The notes: generated by a model not told the origin, from the sequence alone. A DNA stretch of 64,000 bases from Streptococcus mitis (GCF_005844455.1 NZ_SPGF01000002.1:18208-82207), one strand, 5' to 3'. Numbered from the stretch's first letter, positions 37,633 through 48,103 are shown. Numbers and translations: made by a program.

Positions 37633-40176
37633 ATGAAATTATTTTTTAAAACATATTGGACCTATTTTGTTTCTTTCATCATTCCCGTAGTCATTATGAC
37701 AGGAGTATATCTATCTCAAGGTATCTACTGGAATAGTGACAACTCTCCTCTATTAGGAGATGGCTTTCATCAATACGTTATTTTTGATGTAACTTTACGA
37801 AATATCCTACATGGAAATGGTAGTTTGTTTTACACCTTTACAAGTGGTCTAGGACTAAACTTCTATGCCCTATCTAGTTATTACTTGGGTAGTTTTCTCG
37901 CGCCTCTGGTTTACTTTTTTGATTTAACGAATATGCCAGATGCTGTCTATCTGACAACTCTCTTAAAATTTGGATTGATTGGTCTGTCAACCTTCTTTAG
38001 TTTAAATAAATTATTTAAAAATATCCCTCATACTTTAAAACTAGCCTTATCCACTTCCTATGCTCTGATGAGTTTCACTGTCAGTCAATTAGAGATAAAA
38101 ACCTGGTTGGATGTTTTTATCTTGATTCCTTTAATTATAACTGGTTTACACCTACTTATAACTGAAAAGAAATTCTCATTATACTTTACAAGTCTGTCAA
38201 TCTTATTTATCCAAAACTATTATTTTGGATATATGACAGCATTGTTTCTTGTTTTCTGGTATCTCTGTCAAATTTCTTGGGACTTTAAAACTCGAAAATC
38301 ATCTTTTCTTGATTTCATAATCACCTCCGTTTTAGCTTGTATGGCTAGTTTGATTATGACTCTTCCCACTCTGTTTGATTTACAGACACATGGGGAAAAA
38401 TTAACTGAAGTTACAAAGTTTCAAACTGAAAGTAGCTGGTATCTTGATCTCTTTGCTAAGCAATTCATTGGTTCCTTTGACACAACAAAGTATGGGGCCA
38501 TCCCAATGATTTTTGTTGGACTGTTTCCCTTTATTTTGACTATTTTATTTTTTACAATGAAATCTATTAAGTTTCACGTGAAACTTATCTATGCAATTTT
38601 CTTTGCATTTCTAATTGCAAGCTTTTATATTGAAGCTCTTGATTTATTTTGGCAAGGCATGCATACTCCAAACATGTTTTTACATCGCTATGCTTGGATT
38701 TTCTCTACCTTGTTAATTTACACAGCAGCGGAAGTTTTAAATCGTCTGAGAGAAATTAAAATCTGGAACTTTTTAGTTTCGCTTTTTCTTGTACTAACAG
38801 GATTTTTAGCTACCATCTATCTAAAATCACATTATTCTTTTTTAACAAATTTGAATATTCTGCTTACTCTTGAATTTTTGATTGTCTATTCTCTTTTACT
38901 CCTTGCAGTTATCAAAAAGTTTATCTCTGTGAATCTATTTGCTATTCTAATCTATTTATTTATAATGGTTGAAATAAGTTTAAATGCTTCATCTCAAATG
39001 GACGGAATTGCTAAGGAATGGGGATTTGCTTCTCGAAGTGCATATAGTAGAGATATCCTAGCTATGGAATCTTTCTCAACATATATTGGAAATTCATTTA
39101 CTCGTACTGAGAAACTACAAACTCAGACAGGAAATGACAGTATGAAATTCAACTACAATGGAATCTCTCAATTTTCATCTGTTCGAAATCGTTCAGCAAG
39201 CTCTACTTTGGATAAACTTGGGTTTAAATCCTCTGGGACTAATCTCAATCTACGTTATGGCAATAATAGTATTTTGGCTGATAGTTTATTTGGAATCCAG
39301 TACAATATCTCAGAAAGTCCTAGTGATAAGTATGGTTTCCAAGATGTATATCAAAAAGATAATCTTACCCTATATGAAAATCAATTCTCTCTTCCGATTG
39401 CATTTGCTAGTCAATCTGTTTACAATGATGTCAAGTTCAATGAACACACTTTGGATAATCAGGCCTCGTTTTTAAATCAACTTGCTAATGTCAATTTTGA
39501 TTATTTTTCTCCAATACCTTATGAAAAAACTGAAAATACTGATGATTTGATTAGTGTTACAAGTTCTTCAAATGAAGATGCAGCAATCCAGTATCAAATT
39601 GAAGTGCCAGAAAACAGCCAAGTTTATCTTTCTTTCACAAACCTTCACTTTTCTAATGACAAACAAAAAAAAGTTGACATCCTTGTAAATGGAGAAAAGA
39701 AAATTTTTACAACTGATAATGTCTTCTCCTTCTTTAATCTAGGCTATACAAAAGAGAAAAAAACTTTCAATATTCATGTTAGTTTCCCTGGAAATTCACA
39801 AGTATCATTTGAATCTCCTACCTTCTATCGTTTAGATACCAAAACTTTCACCGAGGCAATTCAAAAAATTAAAGAACAACCTGTCACAGTATCAACTTCT
39901 AAAAACAAGGTCTTTACTAGATATGATGTTAAACAAGATACGTCCATTCTCTTCACCATTCCTTATGACGAAGGCTGGTCTGCCTACCAAGATGGTAAGA
40001 AAATAGAAATTAAACAAGCTCAAACTGGCTTTATGAAAGTTGACGTTCCTAAGGGAAAAGGAACTATTACACTTTCCTTTATCCCTAATGGGTTTGTTGG
40101 TGGATCAATCTGTTCCTTTACTTCTCTTTTACTATTTGCAATCTATAATCACAAACGAAAGTCATCTAAGACATAA
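37633..40176 (+). CDS. yfhO: YfhO-family membrane protein
   Basis: 847 residues. It has a long polytopic N-terminal half (about 13 membrane segments, residues 10-450), then a large extracytoplasmic region (about 450-820) and a final membrane helix (about 822-840). The start GDGFHQYVIFDVTLRNIL matches the YfhO family, related to GT-C-type glycosyltransferases and implicated in glycosylating lipoteichoic acid in Bacillus and Listeria. The substrate in this group is not clear from sequence. A parS site is embedded near codon 313. Confidence 0.88.
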   Translation: MKLFFKTYWTYFVSFIIPVVIMTGVYLSQGIYWNSDNSPLLGDGFHQYVIFDVTLRNILHGNGSLFYTFTSGLGLNFYALSSYYLGSFLAPLVYFFDLTNMPDAVYLTTLLKFGLIGLSTFFSLNKLFKNIPHTLKLALSTSYALMSFTVSQLEIKTWLDVFILIPLIITGLHLLITEKKFSLYFTSLSILFIQNYYFGYMTALFLVFWYLCQISWDFKTRKSSFLDFIITSVLACMASLIMTLPTLFDLQTHGEKLTEVTKFQTESSWYLDLFAKQFIGSFDTTKYGAIPMIFVGLFPFILTILFFTMKSIKFHVKLIYAIFFAFLIASFYIEALDLFWQGMHTPNMFLHRYAWIFSTLLIYTAAEVLNRLREIKIWNFLVSLFLVLTGFLATIYLKSHYSFLTNLNILLTLEFLIVYSLLLLAVIKKFISVNLFAILIYLFIMVEISLNASSQMDGIAKEWGFASRSAYSRDILAMESFSTYIGNSFTRTEKLQTQTGNDSMKFNYNGISQFSSVRNRSASSTLDKLGFKSSGTNLNLRYGNNSILADSLFGIQYNISESPSDKYGFQDVYQKDNLTLYENQFSLPIAFASQSVYNDVKFNEHTLDNQASFLNQLANVNFDYFSPIPYEKTENTDDLISVTSSSNEDAAIQYQIEVPENSQVYLSFTNLHFSNDKQKKVDILVNGEKKIFTTDNVFSFFNLGYTKEKKTFNIHVSFPGNSQVSFESPTFYRLDTKTFTEAIQKIKEQPVTVSTSKNKVFTRYDVKQDTSILFTIPYDEGWSAYQDGKKIEIKQAQTGFMKVDVPKGKGTITLSFIPNGFVGGSICSFTSLLLFAIYNHKRKSSKT
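38570..38585. promoter_or_regulatory. parS site 2 (in the yfhO-like gene)
   Basis: AGTTTCACGTGAAACT, perfect 16-bp palindrome; inner 14 bases match parS. About 10.6 kb left of dnaA. Confidence 0.9.
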
Positions 40177-40203
40177 AAAATCGACCAATTGGTCGATTTT
40201 TTT
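40177..40203. terminator. Bidirectional terminator between yfhO-like and pip genes
   Basis: AAAAAATCGACCAA/TTGGTCGATTTTTT palindrome between the convergent genes. Confidence 0.9.
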
Positions 40204-42844
40204 AATCTTCTTCCATTTTCTTAGGTTGATAGGCTAGCATACCTAAACCAGTAAATAGAGCTAGTATGGCAGCTAGGAAAATGACTTGTTGATGAATATT
40301 TCCTGTCATAGAAATTGTTTGTCGTAATCCCGAAACCGAATAACTCATTGGTAACCAAGGATTAATGGCTCTAAAGAAATCATTTGTCAAAGCAAGTGGA
40401 TAAGTACCTGCACTTGATGCTAACTGTAATAAAAGCAAAATAAGAGAGAAGAAAGCTCCTATACGGCTATTCCATGTTGTTAAAGCAGTCACCATGGACA
40501 TGAATACTAAACTTGTTAGGATAATGAGAATAAATGTTCTCATTTCATGATTAGCAGTTAAACCAATAAGATGAACTCCTCCATATACCAAAATCCCTGC
40601 TAAAACAGCTATAATACCATTTATTTCAGCTCGAGATTTCAACCAAGCCCAACGGCTCTCTGGATGACGTCCTGAAGGCAACTTCGCAAAAATCATATTC
40701 GTTGATATTGCTGCAACAAAAAGAGCAACTGATATCATATAAGGAGCCATTGCGATTCCATTTACAGGAACTTGATCATTGTCTGTTTTGGAAATATTGA
40801 GTGGATTTGACAAAATCTCTGCATTTTTAGATTCTGTTGATGCTGATTTGAGTTGATCACTAGCATTACCTAGTCCTTGTCCTAAAGAAGCAACTCCTGT
40901 CTGTAAATCTTCCAACCCAGAAGTTAACTTTGTTCCACCTTCTGCTAGTTTCCCAGCTCCATCTGCCAATTTATTAGCTCCATTCTCTAATTGAGAAGCA
41001 CCTGAAAGTAACTGACTGGATTTGTCTGCTAATTGACCAGATCCGGATTGTAATTTATCAACTCCTGCTATCAATTCTTGACTCTTTTGATTCAATTGAT
41101 TGGATCCAGTTGATAATTTTTCAATACCAGATACTAATTCTGGAGTTTTTTCAACTAATTGACCAACTCCTGCTGTCAAGCTAGAAGATTTTTGTGTCAA
41201 GGTATTTGAGCCTGAAACTAGTTGATCCAAACTACCTGTCAAGGTGGAATTTTTTTCACTTAGTTGACTTGCGCCCTGAGAAACTTTATCAACACCTGTA
41301 GTATATGCCTTTACACCTGATGTAATCGACTGACTAGCAGGAACTAATTTACTCGTCACTGCTCCCTGTATTTCTGTTAATCCACTTGACAATCCTGTCA
41401 AAGAAGTAGAAGCAATAGGCAATACTTGATTAGCTTGATTTTTTAACGTCGAAAGATTTGAAGATTGATTTTGTAAGTTTTCTAAACTTCCCTGTAAACC
41501 TTGTACTAAAGCTATAATTGACTGAGCCGATTGAATACTATCAGTCGAATTTTGAGATACAGAAGCACTTATCTCAGCTTGTTGCTCACTTGTCAATGAT
41601 TGATAAGCTACTGTCGATTGAATATTTGCTAATGTAGTTGCTTTTTCAGACTGAGCACTTGCTAACATTTGATTAGAAAGAGAAACTATACTTGATAAAA
41701 CAGAAGACAATTGTTTTGTATCTCCAACATCAATATTTTGAATAGCTTGATTTAACTGATTCAGACCAGAAGATAATTGATTAATTTGATCTTTTTGCCC
41801 AGACGAAGCATCTAACTTACTAGAAAGTTGTTGAATCCCTTCACTTAATTGCTCCACACCCATTCGAAGTGTAGCTGATTGACTAGATAACTGATTAGCA
41901 CCTGTTGCAAGATTTCCCACTCCGTTTGTATAGGCACTAACACCAGATGAAAATTGATTAAGACCAGTATTGAGCAGAGAAACACCGCCAGTATAGGCCT
42001 CTACACCAGTATATAGTTGATTGATTCCTCCTACTAATTCAGGACTTTTAGAAGATAATTGACCTAATCCGCTATCTAGTTGACTCACTGCACCAGTATA
42101 TGTAACTAAACCACTATTAAAATTTCCTAAGCCAAGATGAAGTTGTTCGACACCAGAAACATAAGCAGATAATCCTTTAGTAAACTGCTCCGTTCCATTT
42201 GAAAATGTTAAACTTGAAGCTGCTAAAGAGTGTAGATTAGTAGTTAATGTATGACTTCCTGTCACTAATTGATTCGCTCCATCAGTTAATTTTTCACTAC
42301 CAGAAGCTGCTTGACTCATACCATCCTTTAATTCGACCATCTTATCAAATAAAGCTTTAGTATAGGTCTCGGTTACATTGGTAGAAACATTCTGCTTCAA
42401 TTGTGTCATCGCAGAATCGCTCATCTTGCTGGCAATAAAACTATGACCACTTGAAGTCTGATAATCGATTTGCATTTGCTCTGGATGATCCGTTAAAATA
42501 GAAGCTGCTTTTTCAGATAAATCACTTGGTAAAGTCACTACCATATAGTAATCGCCATCTTCCAATCCCTTCTTACCTTCCTCTTCATCTATGAAATGAA
42601 AATCTAAAGTTTTATTTTCTTTTAAATTAGACACCATGTCTTTTCCTATTGCCATGGTATTACCATTATAGGAAGCCTCTTTATCATGATTGACGACTGC
42701 CACAGGCAAGTCAGACAATTGCCCATATGGATCCCACATTGATGACAAAAATATGATATTGTACAGAGCTGGAATAAGAGAAATCCCTATCATGACAATA
42801 ATAAAGGTTGGTTTTTTAAAAATTGCTTTCCATTCTTTAAACAT
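40202..42844 (-). CDS. YhgE/Pip-family membrane protein
   Basis: 880 residues from the ATG at 42844, chosen because AAAGGAGA lies right before it (the frame opens 7 codons earlier). One N-terminal membrane helix (about 10-32), a long outside region full of quasi-heptad repeats of the type LxxGxxxLxxGxxxL (about 165-660), and five or so membrane helices (about 690-870). The family includes Lactococcus phage infection protein Pip and Bacillus YhgE/YueB relatives; YueB is the SPP1 receptor. The cell's own use of it is unknown. It is divergent from a TetR gene, probably its regulator. Confidence 0.88.
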   Translation of the reverse strand: MFKEWKAIFKKPTFIIVMIGISLIPALYNIIFLSSMWDPYGQLSDLPVAVVNHDKEASYNGNTMAIGKDMVSNLKENKTLDFHFIDEEEGKKGLEDGDYYMVVTLPSDLSEKAASILTDHPEQMQIDYQTSSGHSFIASKMSDSAMTQLKQNVSTNVTETYTKALFDKMVELKDGMSQAASGSEKLTDGANQLVTGSHTLTTNLHSLAASSLTFSNGTEQFTKGLSAYVSGVEQLHLGLGNFNSGLVTYTGAVSQLDSGLGQLSSKSPELVGGINQLYTGVEAYTGGVSLLNTGLNQFSSGVSAYTNGVGNLATGANQLSSQSATLRMGVEQLSEGIQQLSSKLDASSGQKDQINQLSSGLNQLNQAIQNIDVGDTKQLSSVLSSIVSLSNQMLASAQSEKATTLANIQSTVAYQSLTSEQQAEISASVSQNSTDSIQSAQSIIALVQGLQGSLENLQNQSSNLSTLKNQANQVLPIASTSLTGLSSGLTEIQGAVTSKLVPASQSITSGVKAYTTGVDKVSQGASQLSEKNSTLTGSLDQLVSGSNTLTQKSSSLTAGVGQLVEKTPELVSGIEKLSTGSNQLNQKSQELIAGVDKLQSGSGQLADKSSQLLSGASQLENGANKLADGAGKLAEGGTKLTSGLEDLQTGVASLGQGLGNASDQLKSASTESKNAEILSNPLNISKTDNDQVPVNGIAMAPYMISVALFVAAISTNMIFAKLPSGRHPESRWAWLKSRAEINGIIAVLAGILVYGGVHLIGLTANHEMRTFILIILTSLVFMSMVTALTTWNSRIGAFFSLILLLLQLASSAGTYPLALTNDFFRAINPWLPMSYSVSGLRQTISMTGNIHQQVIFLAAILALFTGLGMLAYQPKKMEED

Positions 42845-42868
42845 ATCTTCTCCTTTTTTAAACATATT

Positions 42869-42952
42869 GTCTAAAATTTTGATATAATAGATTATACATT
42901 AAAAAATCTAAATTACAAAATAAAAAATCCATTTTTAGACAGATAGTATAAT
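42869..42952. promoter_or_regulatory. Divergent pip/tetR promoter region with inverted half-sites
   Basis: TGTCTAAAAT (42869-42878) and ATTTTTAGACA (42931-42941) are inverted copies about 52 bases apart. The first lies downstream of the pip -10 (TATAAT, 42896-42891 on minus), the second just ahead of the tetR -10 (TATAAT, 42947-42952 on plus). This suits a TetR repressor controlling both directions. Confidence 0.6.
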
Positions 42953-42971
42953 TTGTTTACAAGGAGGAAAT

Positions 42972-43514
42972 ATGCAAGAAAGTAATAAACGCTTAAAAAC
43001 AAAGAGAACTATTGAAAATGCTATGGTACAATTACTGATGGAACAGCCATTTGATCAAATTTCTACTGTCAAGTTAGCAGAAAAAGCCGGAATTAGTCGT
43101 TCCAGCTTCTATACTCACTATAAAGATAAGTATGATATGATTGAGCACTATCAAAGCAAGCTATTCCATACATTTGAATATATTTTTCAAAAACATGCTC
43201 ATCACAAAAGAGATGCTATTTTAGAAGTCTTTGAATATCTAGAGTCAGAACCACTTCTGGCTGCCCTTCTTTCTGAAAATGGGACTAAAGAAATCCAAAA
43301 TTTCTTACGAAATAAACTTCATATCATGCTCAGTACGGATTTACAAAAATGCTTTATGCAACTAAATCTAAATACCACTGAATTAGAATATAGTAACATC
43401 TGTCTAACTCATGCACTTTTTGGTGTTTGTCAAACTTGGATTGCACACGGAAAAAAAGAAAGTCCTCAAGAAATAACAGACTTCCTTATGAAAATGCTTG
43501 GTGATACAAATTGA
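42972..43514 (+). CDS. TetR/AcrR-family transcriptional regulator
   Basis: 180 residues: N-terminal TetR helix-turn-helix (about 8-56, VKLAEKAGISRSSFYTHYKDKYDMIEHY) and a C-terminal helical domain resembling the TetR_C_33/DhaS-like type. Ribosome site AAGGAGG. It faces the YhgE/Pip gene and probably represses it and itself. The ligand is unknown. Confidence 0.92.
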   Translation: MQESNKRLKTKRTIENAMVQLLMEQPFDQISTVKLAEKAGISRSSFYTHYKDKYDMIEHYQSKLFHTFEYIFQKHAHHKRDAILEVFEYLESEPLLAALLSENGTKEIQNFLRNKLHIMLSTDLQKCFMQLNLNTTELEYSNICLTHALFGVCQTWIAHGKKESPQEITDFLMKMLGDTN

Positions 43515-43524
43515 TACAAAAAGA

Positions 43525-43548
43525 GGAACACAGTTGTGTTCCCTTTTA
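43525..43548 (+). terminator. Terminator of the tetR gene
   Basis: GGAACACA/TGTGTTCC hairpin then CTTTTATC. Confidence 0.75.
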
Positions 43549-43554
43549 TCTATA

Positions 43555-43628
43555 CTCCGCCAGTAGGACTCGAACCTACGACATCATGATTAACAGTCAT
43601 GCGCTACTACCAACTGAGCTATGGCGGA
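43555..43628 (-). tRNA. tRNA-Asn (GTT)
   Basis: 74-nt cloverleaf on minus: acceptor TCCGCCA/TGGCGGA, D-arm AGCTCAGTTGG, anticodon loop CTGTTAA with GTT, T-arm GGTTCGAGTCC, discriminator G. CCA is not encoded. Confidence 0.97.
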
Positions 43629-43633
43629 TAAAA

Positions 43634-43705
43634 TAGTCCGTACGGGATTCGAACCCGTGTTACCGCCGTGAAAAGGCGGTGTCTTAACCCCTTGACCAAC
43701 GGACC
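43634..43705 (-). tRNA. tRNA-Glu (TTC)
   Basis: 72-nt cloverleaf on minus: begins GGTCCGTTGGTCAAGGGG, anticodon loop CTTTTCA with TTC, T-arm GGGTTCGAATCCC. It is 5 bases upstream of tRNA-Asn, so both are probably cut from one transcript. A second copy starts at 63958. Confidence 0.97.
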
Positions 43706-43756
43706 TTCTATCTGTAGCAGACATAACCATTATATCAATTTCTTACTAATTGTCAA

Positions 43757-44509
43757 TCACTTTTGAGATTTTTTCTCTAAAATATCTTTCAACTTTCTAA
43801 TTTTTAATCTTGAAATAGGACAACGATGGTCTTCATAGAAAACAATTTCTAGATTTTTTCGATCAATTTCTCTGATATTTCCTATATTTACCAAAAATGA
43901 TTTATGAGGAGAATAAAATCGCTGAGTATGTTTGTCCTTTTCCTGAATATCTGTCATTGTTCCATAGAACTCTTTTGCAAAATTCTTACCAATAATGCGC
44001 AATTTATGAGAGACCCCTGTCGTTTCAATATACAAAATATCATGGTAAGGGATTTTTAAATCATTTCCCTTGTAATTGTAATCAAAATAATCTACAACAT
44101 CTTCATTTTCAAGTAACATACTCTTCGTGTAGAATATATTTTGCTCAATTCTCTTCTTAAACATCTCATCATTGATATCCTTATCAACAAAATCTAGGGC
44201 TGATACCTGGTATTTATAGGTTAGAGTCGCAAACTCTGATCGACTGGTGATAAAGACGATAATAGCGTAAGGATTGTAATGACGAATGAGCTGAGCAACT
44301 TCAAATCCTTTTTTCTCAATTCCATGAATATCGATATCTAGGAAATAAAGCTGATTTACTTCATCATTTTCAATGTATTCTTCAAATTCACGGACTTTTC
44401 CCGTTGTCTTGTATGATATTGGAATATTCGATTCTTTCGAAATTTCATCCAATATTCTCTCTAGTCTCACTTGATGTTCAATAACATCCTCTAAAATTAA
44501 AACTTTCAT
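43757..44509 (-). CDS. comE: Competence response regulator ComE
   Basis: 250 residues: receiver domain (about 1-125) with phospho-acceptor D58 (YFLDIDIHG), and a C-terminal LytTR DNA-binding domain (about 145-248, SPHKSFLVNIGNIREI). Phosphorylated by ComD, it binds 9-bp direct repeats with 12-bp spacing and activates comCDE and comX. Both matching ComE boxes are in this window (46064-46093 and 63296-63325). It overlaps comD by 4 bases. Confidence 0.98.
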   Translation of the reverse strand: MKVLILEDVIEHQVRLERILDEISKESNIPISYKTTGKVREFEEYIENDEVNQLYFLDIDIHGIEKKGFEVAQLIRHYNPYAIIVFITSRSEFATLTYKYQVSALDFVDKDINDEMFKKRIEQNIFYTKSMLLENEDVVDYFDYNYKGNDLKIPYHDILYIETTGVSHKLRIIGKNFAKEFYGTMTDIQEKDKHTQRFYSPHKSFLVNIGNIREIDRKNLEIVFYEDHRCPISRLKIRKLKDILEKKSQK

Positions 44510-45831
44510 TCAAATTTCCTCTTAAATCTAATAATTTGTCTAAATGTACTGCCTTCCATCTCTGTTTCTAAAATAATATTGTTGTACTTATCTAGTAGTT
44601 CTTTCACATTATTTAATCCTACCCCGCGATTTCTTCCCTTAGTAGAGAATCCTAAAGCAAATAGATCTCCTGAAGGAGTCATCGTCATTTTACATGAATT
44701 CTGAATCACAATAACTGTTTCAGTTTCCATCTTAATAACTGCTACTTCCATCTGCTTTTTATAGCTATCAGCCGATCCTTCGACAGCATTGTTCAATAAA
44801 ACGCTCATGATACGAACCAAATCCAATAGTTCAATTGGGAGCTTGGTAATCGTATCTTTTACTTCCAGTGTAAACTCTACACCATTATTTCGAGCATAGA
44901 CAATTGACTGTGCAACCAAACTTCGTAAAGCTGAATCTTCTATGTTGTTCAAATCAAAGTAAGTATACTTATCTGAACGCAGTTTATGATTTGCTTTGAC
45001 CAAAACTTCATTGTAAACTCTGTCAATTTCCTGTAAATCACCACTGTCAATTGCCATCTGCATACTGACAAGCATCCCAGCATAATCATGTCGAAAACCA
45101 CGGATTTCATTATACAGACCGACAATTTCATCTGTGTAGTTTTGTAAATGTTTCTGTTCAAATTTCTTCTGCTTCAAAGCAATCTCTTTTTCCATTTGTT
45201 CTTTATGCGAATTCATTGCAAAGAAGGTCAAAAGTAGAGAAATAAAGACGATAGATGACAAAATACTTCCAAAACTATTCAAATGTTTAATCGTACTTAC
45301 CATATCTGAAACGAAAGATACAATATGTAGCAATAGTAAAGCAAAAAATACTTTTGTCAAGAAAGGATAGAGGTAGTCTTTATCAAAATAGTTTAGATCC
45401 AAATGGAAATAATGAATGATTTTTAAGATAACGACATAAGTCAACACCGTTACAACGAAAAAGAATGGGTCATAATATTGTAAAACAAAATTATCTCCTG
45501 TTATAGAGGAGAAAGTTACGGACAGAAAGTTATGAGTGCTCTCATATAAAAGAGATAGTAGTAAACTTAGGAATAGTCCTCTATCCCTCTCATACTGTTT
45601 AATCCATCGAAAATAGGAATATAATACCAAAGGAAATAAAAATCTTGCAATCCCTAACCCATCTAAATGTAGAAGATATGAGGGAAAATCAAGTACTATT
45701 TCTGTTAGTAATATATAAGCACTAAAAACGTATAATTCTTTTCTATTTATTTGACCTTTACAAATTAAACGGTAACTGTGACTAATAATTAAAAAATAAA
45801 CAATAACTAGCCCAAATCCAAATAAATTCAT
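44506..45831 (-). CDS. comD: Competence sensor kinase ComD
   Basis: 441 residues: six or seven N-terminal membrane helices (about 1-210) that bind the pheromone, a coiled segment, the phospho-acceptor His in FRHDYAGML (near 248), and a HATPase_c_5 domain (about 335-440, LLNNAVEGSADSY and GVGLNNVKELLD), i.e. an HPK10-class kinase. It reads out the CSP made by comC directly upstream. Its N-terminal domain is expected to be matched to this strain's non-standard CSP. Confidence 0.97.
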   Translation of the reverse strand: MNLFGFGLVIVYFLIISHSYRLICKGQINRKELYVFSAYILLTEIVLDFPSYLLHLDGLGIARFLFPLVLYSYFRWIKQYERDRGLFLSLLLSLLYESTHNFLSVTFSSITGDNFVLQYYDPFFFVVTVLTYVVILKIIHYFHLDLNYFDKDYLYPFLTKVFFALLLLHIVSFVSDMVSTIKHLNSFGSILSSIVFISLLLTFFAMNSHKEQMEKEIALKQKKFEQKHLQNYTDEIVGLYNEIRGFRHDYAGMLVSMQMAIDSGDLQEIDRVYNEVLVKANHKLRSDKYTYFDLNNIEDSALRSLVAQSIVYARNNGVEFTLEVKDTITKLPIELLDLVRIMSVLLNNAVEGSADSYKKQMEVAVIKMETETVIVIQNSCKMTMTPSGDLFALGFSTKGRNRGVGLNNVKELLDKYNNIILETEMEGSTFRQIIRFKRKFE

Positions 45832-45851
45832 TACTCTTTCTCCTTATTTCA

Positions 45852-45977
45852 TTACTTTTTTCGTGGGAAAATAAAATCAAAGCGGATTTTTGGAAGTCTA
45901 CTTTCCCCACCTTGAATCTTTTGCAAGTCTTTTTCCTTCAAGGCTACAAACTGTTCCAATTTAACTGTGTTTTTCAT
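45852..45977 (-). CDS. comC: Competence-stimulating peptide precursor ComC
   Basis: 41-residue precursor: leader [24 protein letters not shown] with a Gly-Gly cleavage site, then the 17-residue mature peptide [17 protein letters not shown]. The leader is of the type cut by ComAB. The mature peptide keeps the acidic N-terminus, hydrophobic middle and RKK tail of pneumococcal CSPs, but differs from CSP-1 (EMRLSKFFRDFILQRKK) and CSP-2 (EMRISRIILDFLFLRKK). Ribosome site GAGGAG. A ComE box and a TATAAT -10 lie upstream; comD starts 20 bases downstream. Confidence 0.97.
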   Translation of the reverse strand: MKNTVKLEQFVALKEKDLQKIQGGESRLPKIRFDFIFPRKK

Positions 45978-46003
45978 AATAAAATCTCCTCAATGTTTTT
46001 TTC

Positions 46004-46021
46004 TTGTAAGCTAACTTACAA
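46004..46021 (-). other. Hairpin at the 5' end of the comCDE mRNA
   Basis: On minus, TTGTAAG, loop TTAG, CTTACAA, beginning at the position where transcription should start from the -10 at 46032-46027. It may stabilise the transcript's 5' end. Confidence 0.55.
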
Positions 46022-46026
46022 AAACC

Positions 46027-46093
46027 ATTATACAAAATGGAATTTTATTTTAGATAAAATTCTCTCAACTGTCATTTTTTTCTCCCCAAGTGT
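46027..46093 (-). promoter_or_regulatory. comCDE promoter with ComE box
   Basis: On minus: ACACTTGGG (46093-46085), 12 bases, ACAGTTGAG (46072-46064), then 31 bases to the -10 TATAAT (46032-46027). The 9-12-9 direct repeat is the ComE-binding pattern. There is no proper -35, as expected for an activator-dependent promoter. Confidence 0.93.
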
Positions 46094-46103
46094 ACTTTTT
46101 TAA

Positions 46104-46130
46104 GAAAAAAGCCGGGAAAATTCCCAGCTT
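46104..46130 (-). terminator. Terminator of rlmH/tRNA-Arg
   Basis: On minus, GCTGGGAA, TT, TTCCCGGC, then TTTTTTCTT. It ends only 10 bases before the comCDE ComE box. Confidence 0.85.
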
Positions 46131-46141
46131 TGCTACTATAT

Positions 46142-46215
46142 TGATCCCAGCAGGATTCGAACCTGCGACCGTTCGCTTAGAAGGCGAATGCTCTATCCAG
46201 CTGAGCTATGAGACC
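46142..46215 (-). tRNA. tRNA-Arg (TCT)
   Basis: 74-nt cloverleaf on minus: acceptor GGTCTCA/TGGGATC, D-arm AGCTCAGCTGG, anticodon stem GCGAA region with loop CTTCTAA (TCT, reads AGA), T-arm AGGTTCGAATCCT, discriminator A. It lies between rlmH and comC, a position where pneumococcal competence loci also carry tRNA-Arg. Confidence 0.96.
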
Positions 46216-46258
46216 TAACACAACCATTCTACCAAAAATTCAATTAAAAGTCAATTTT

Positions 46259-46738
46259 CTATTTATGATAGGGTGATCCCTGCTGAATCGTAAAAGCGCG
46301 ATAGATTTGTTCAACAAGAACTAGTCTCATTAACTGATGGGGCAAGGTTAGGCGACCAAAACTGACAGAAAGATTAGCTCTCTTTTTTACATCCTGTGCT
46401 AATCCCAGACTCCCTCCAATAATAAATGTAAGAGTAGAAAATCCTTTTATAGAAGCTTCTTCTAACTGCTTGCTAAATTCTTCTGAGGAGAAAGTTTTCC
46501 CTTCAATAGCTAATGCAATCACAAAATCACGGTCACCAACTTTTGATAAAATTCTCTGACCTTCTATTTCTAAAATCTTTTGATTTTCTGACTCACTGGC
46601 CTTATCTGGTGTTTTTTCATCTGCTAGCTCAATCATTTCAAGCTTAGCAAATCGAGAAATTCGTTTTGAATACTCCGCGATACCATCTTTTAAATACTTT
46701 TCTTTCAGTTTCCCAACTGTTACAACTTTAATTTTCAT
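46259..46738 (-). CDS. rlmH: 23S rRNA pseudouridine-1915 N3-methyltransferase RlmH
   Basis: 159 residues, SPOUT fold. The C-terminal knot has [45 protein letters not shown], with SAM-binding Gly-rich loops and the terminal QGSPYHK. It methylates m3-psi1915 in helix 69 of the 23S rRNA. Transcribed away from htrA. Confidence 0.97.
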   Translation of the reverse strand: MKIKVVTVGKLKEKYLKDGIAEYSKRISRFAKLEMIELADEKTPDKASESENQKILEIEGQRILSKVGDRDFVIALAIEGKTFSSEEFSKQLEEASIKGFSTLTFIIGGSLGLAQDVKKRANLSVSFGRLTLPHQLMRLVLVEQIYRAFTIQQGSPYHK

Positions 46739-46774
46739 GACTCTATTCTAACATATTATCTATTTTTTCACATC

Positions 46775-46838
46775 TTATTCACAAAATAAAAGGTTAATTT
46801 TTACTTAGAAAACCACAGATTTTTGAAAGTTATCCACA
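46775..46838 (+). promoter_or_regulatory. DnaA boxes between rlmH and htrA
   Basis: TTATTCACA (46775-46783, one mismatch) and perfect TTATCCACA (46830-46838). First of three clusters around the origin. Confidence 0.75.
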
Positions 46839-46858
46839 ATCTGTGTAAAACTTTTGTG

Positions 46859-48103
<1,245 letters not shown>

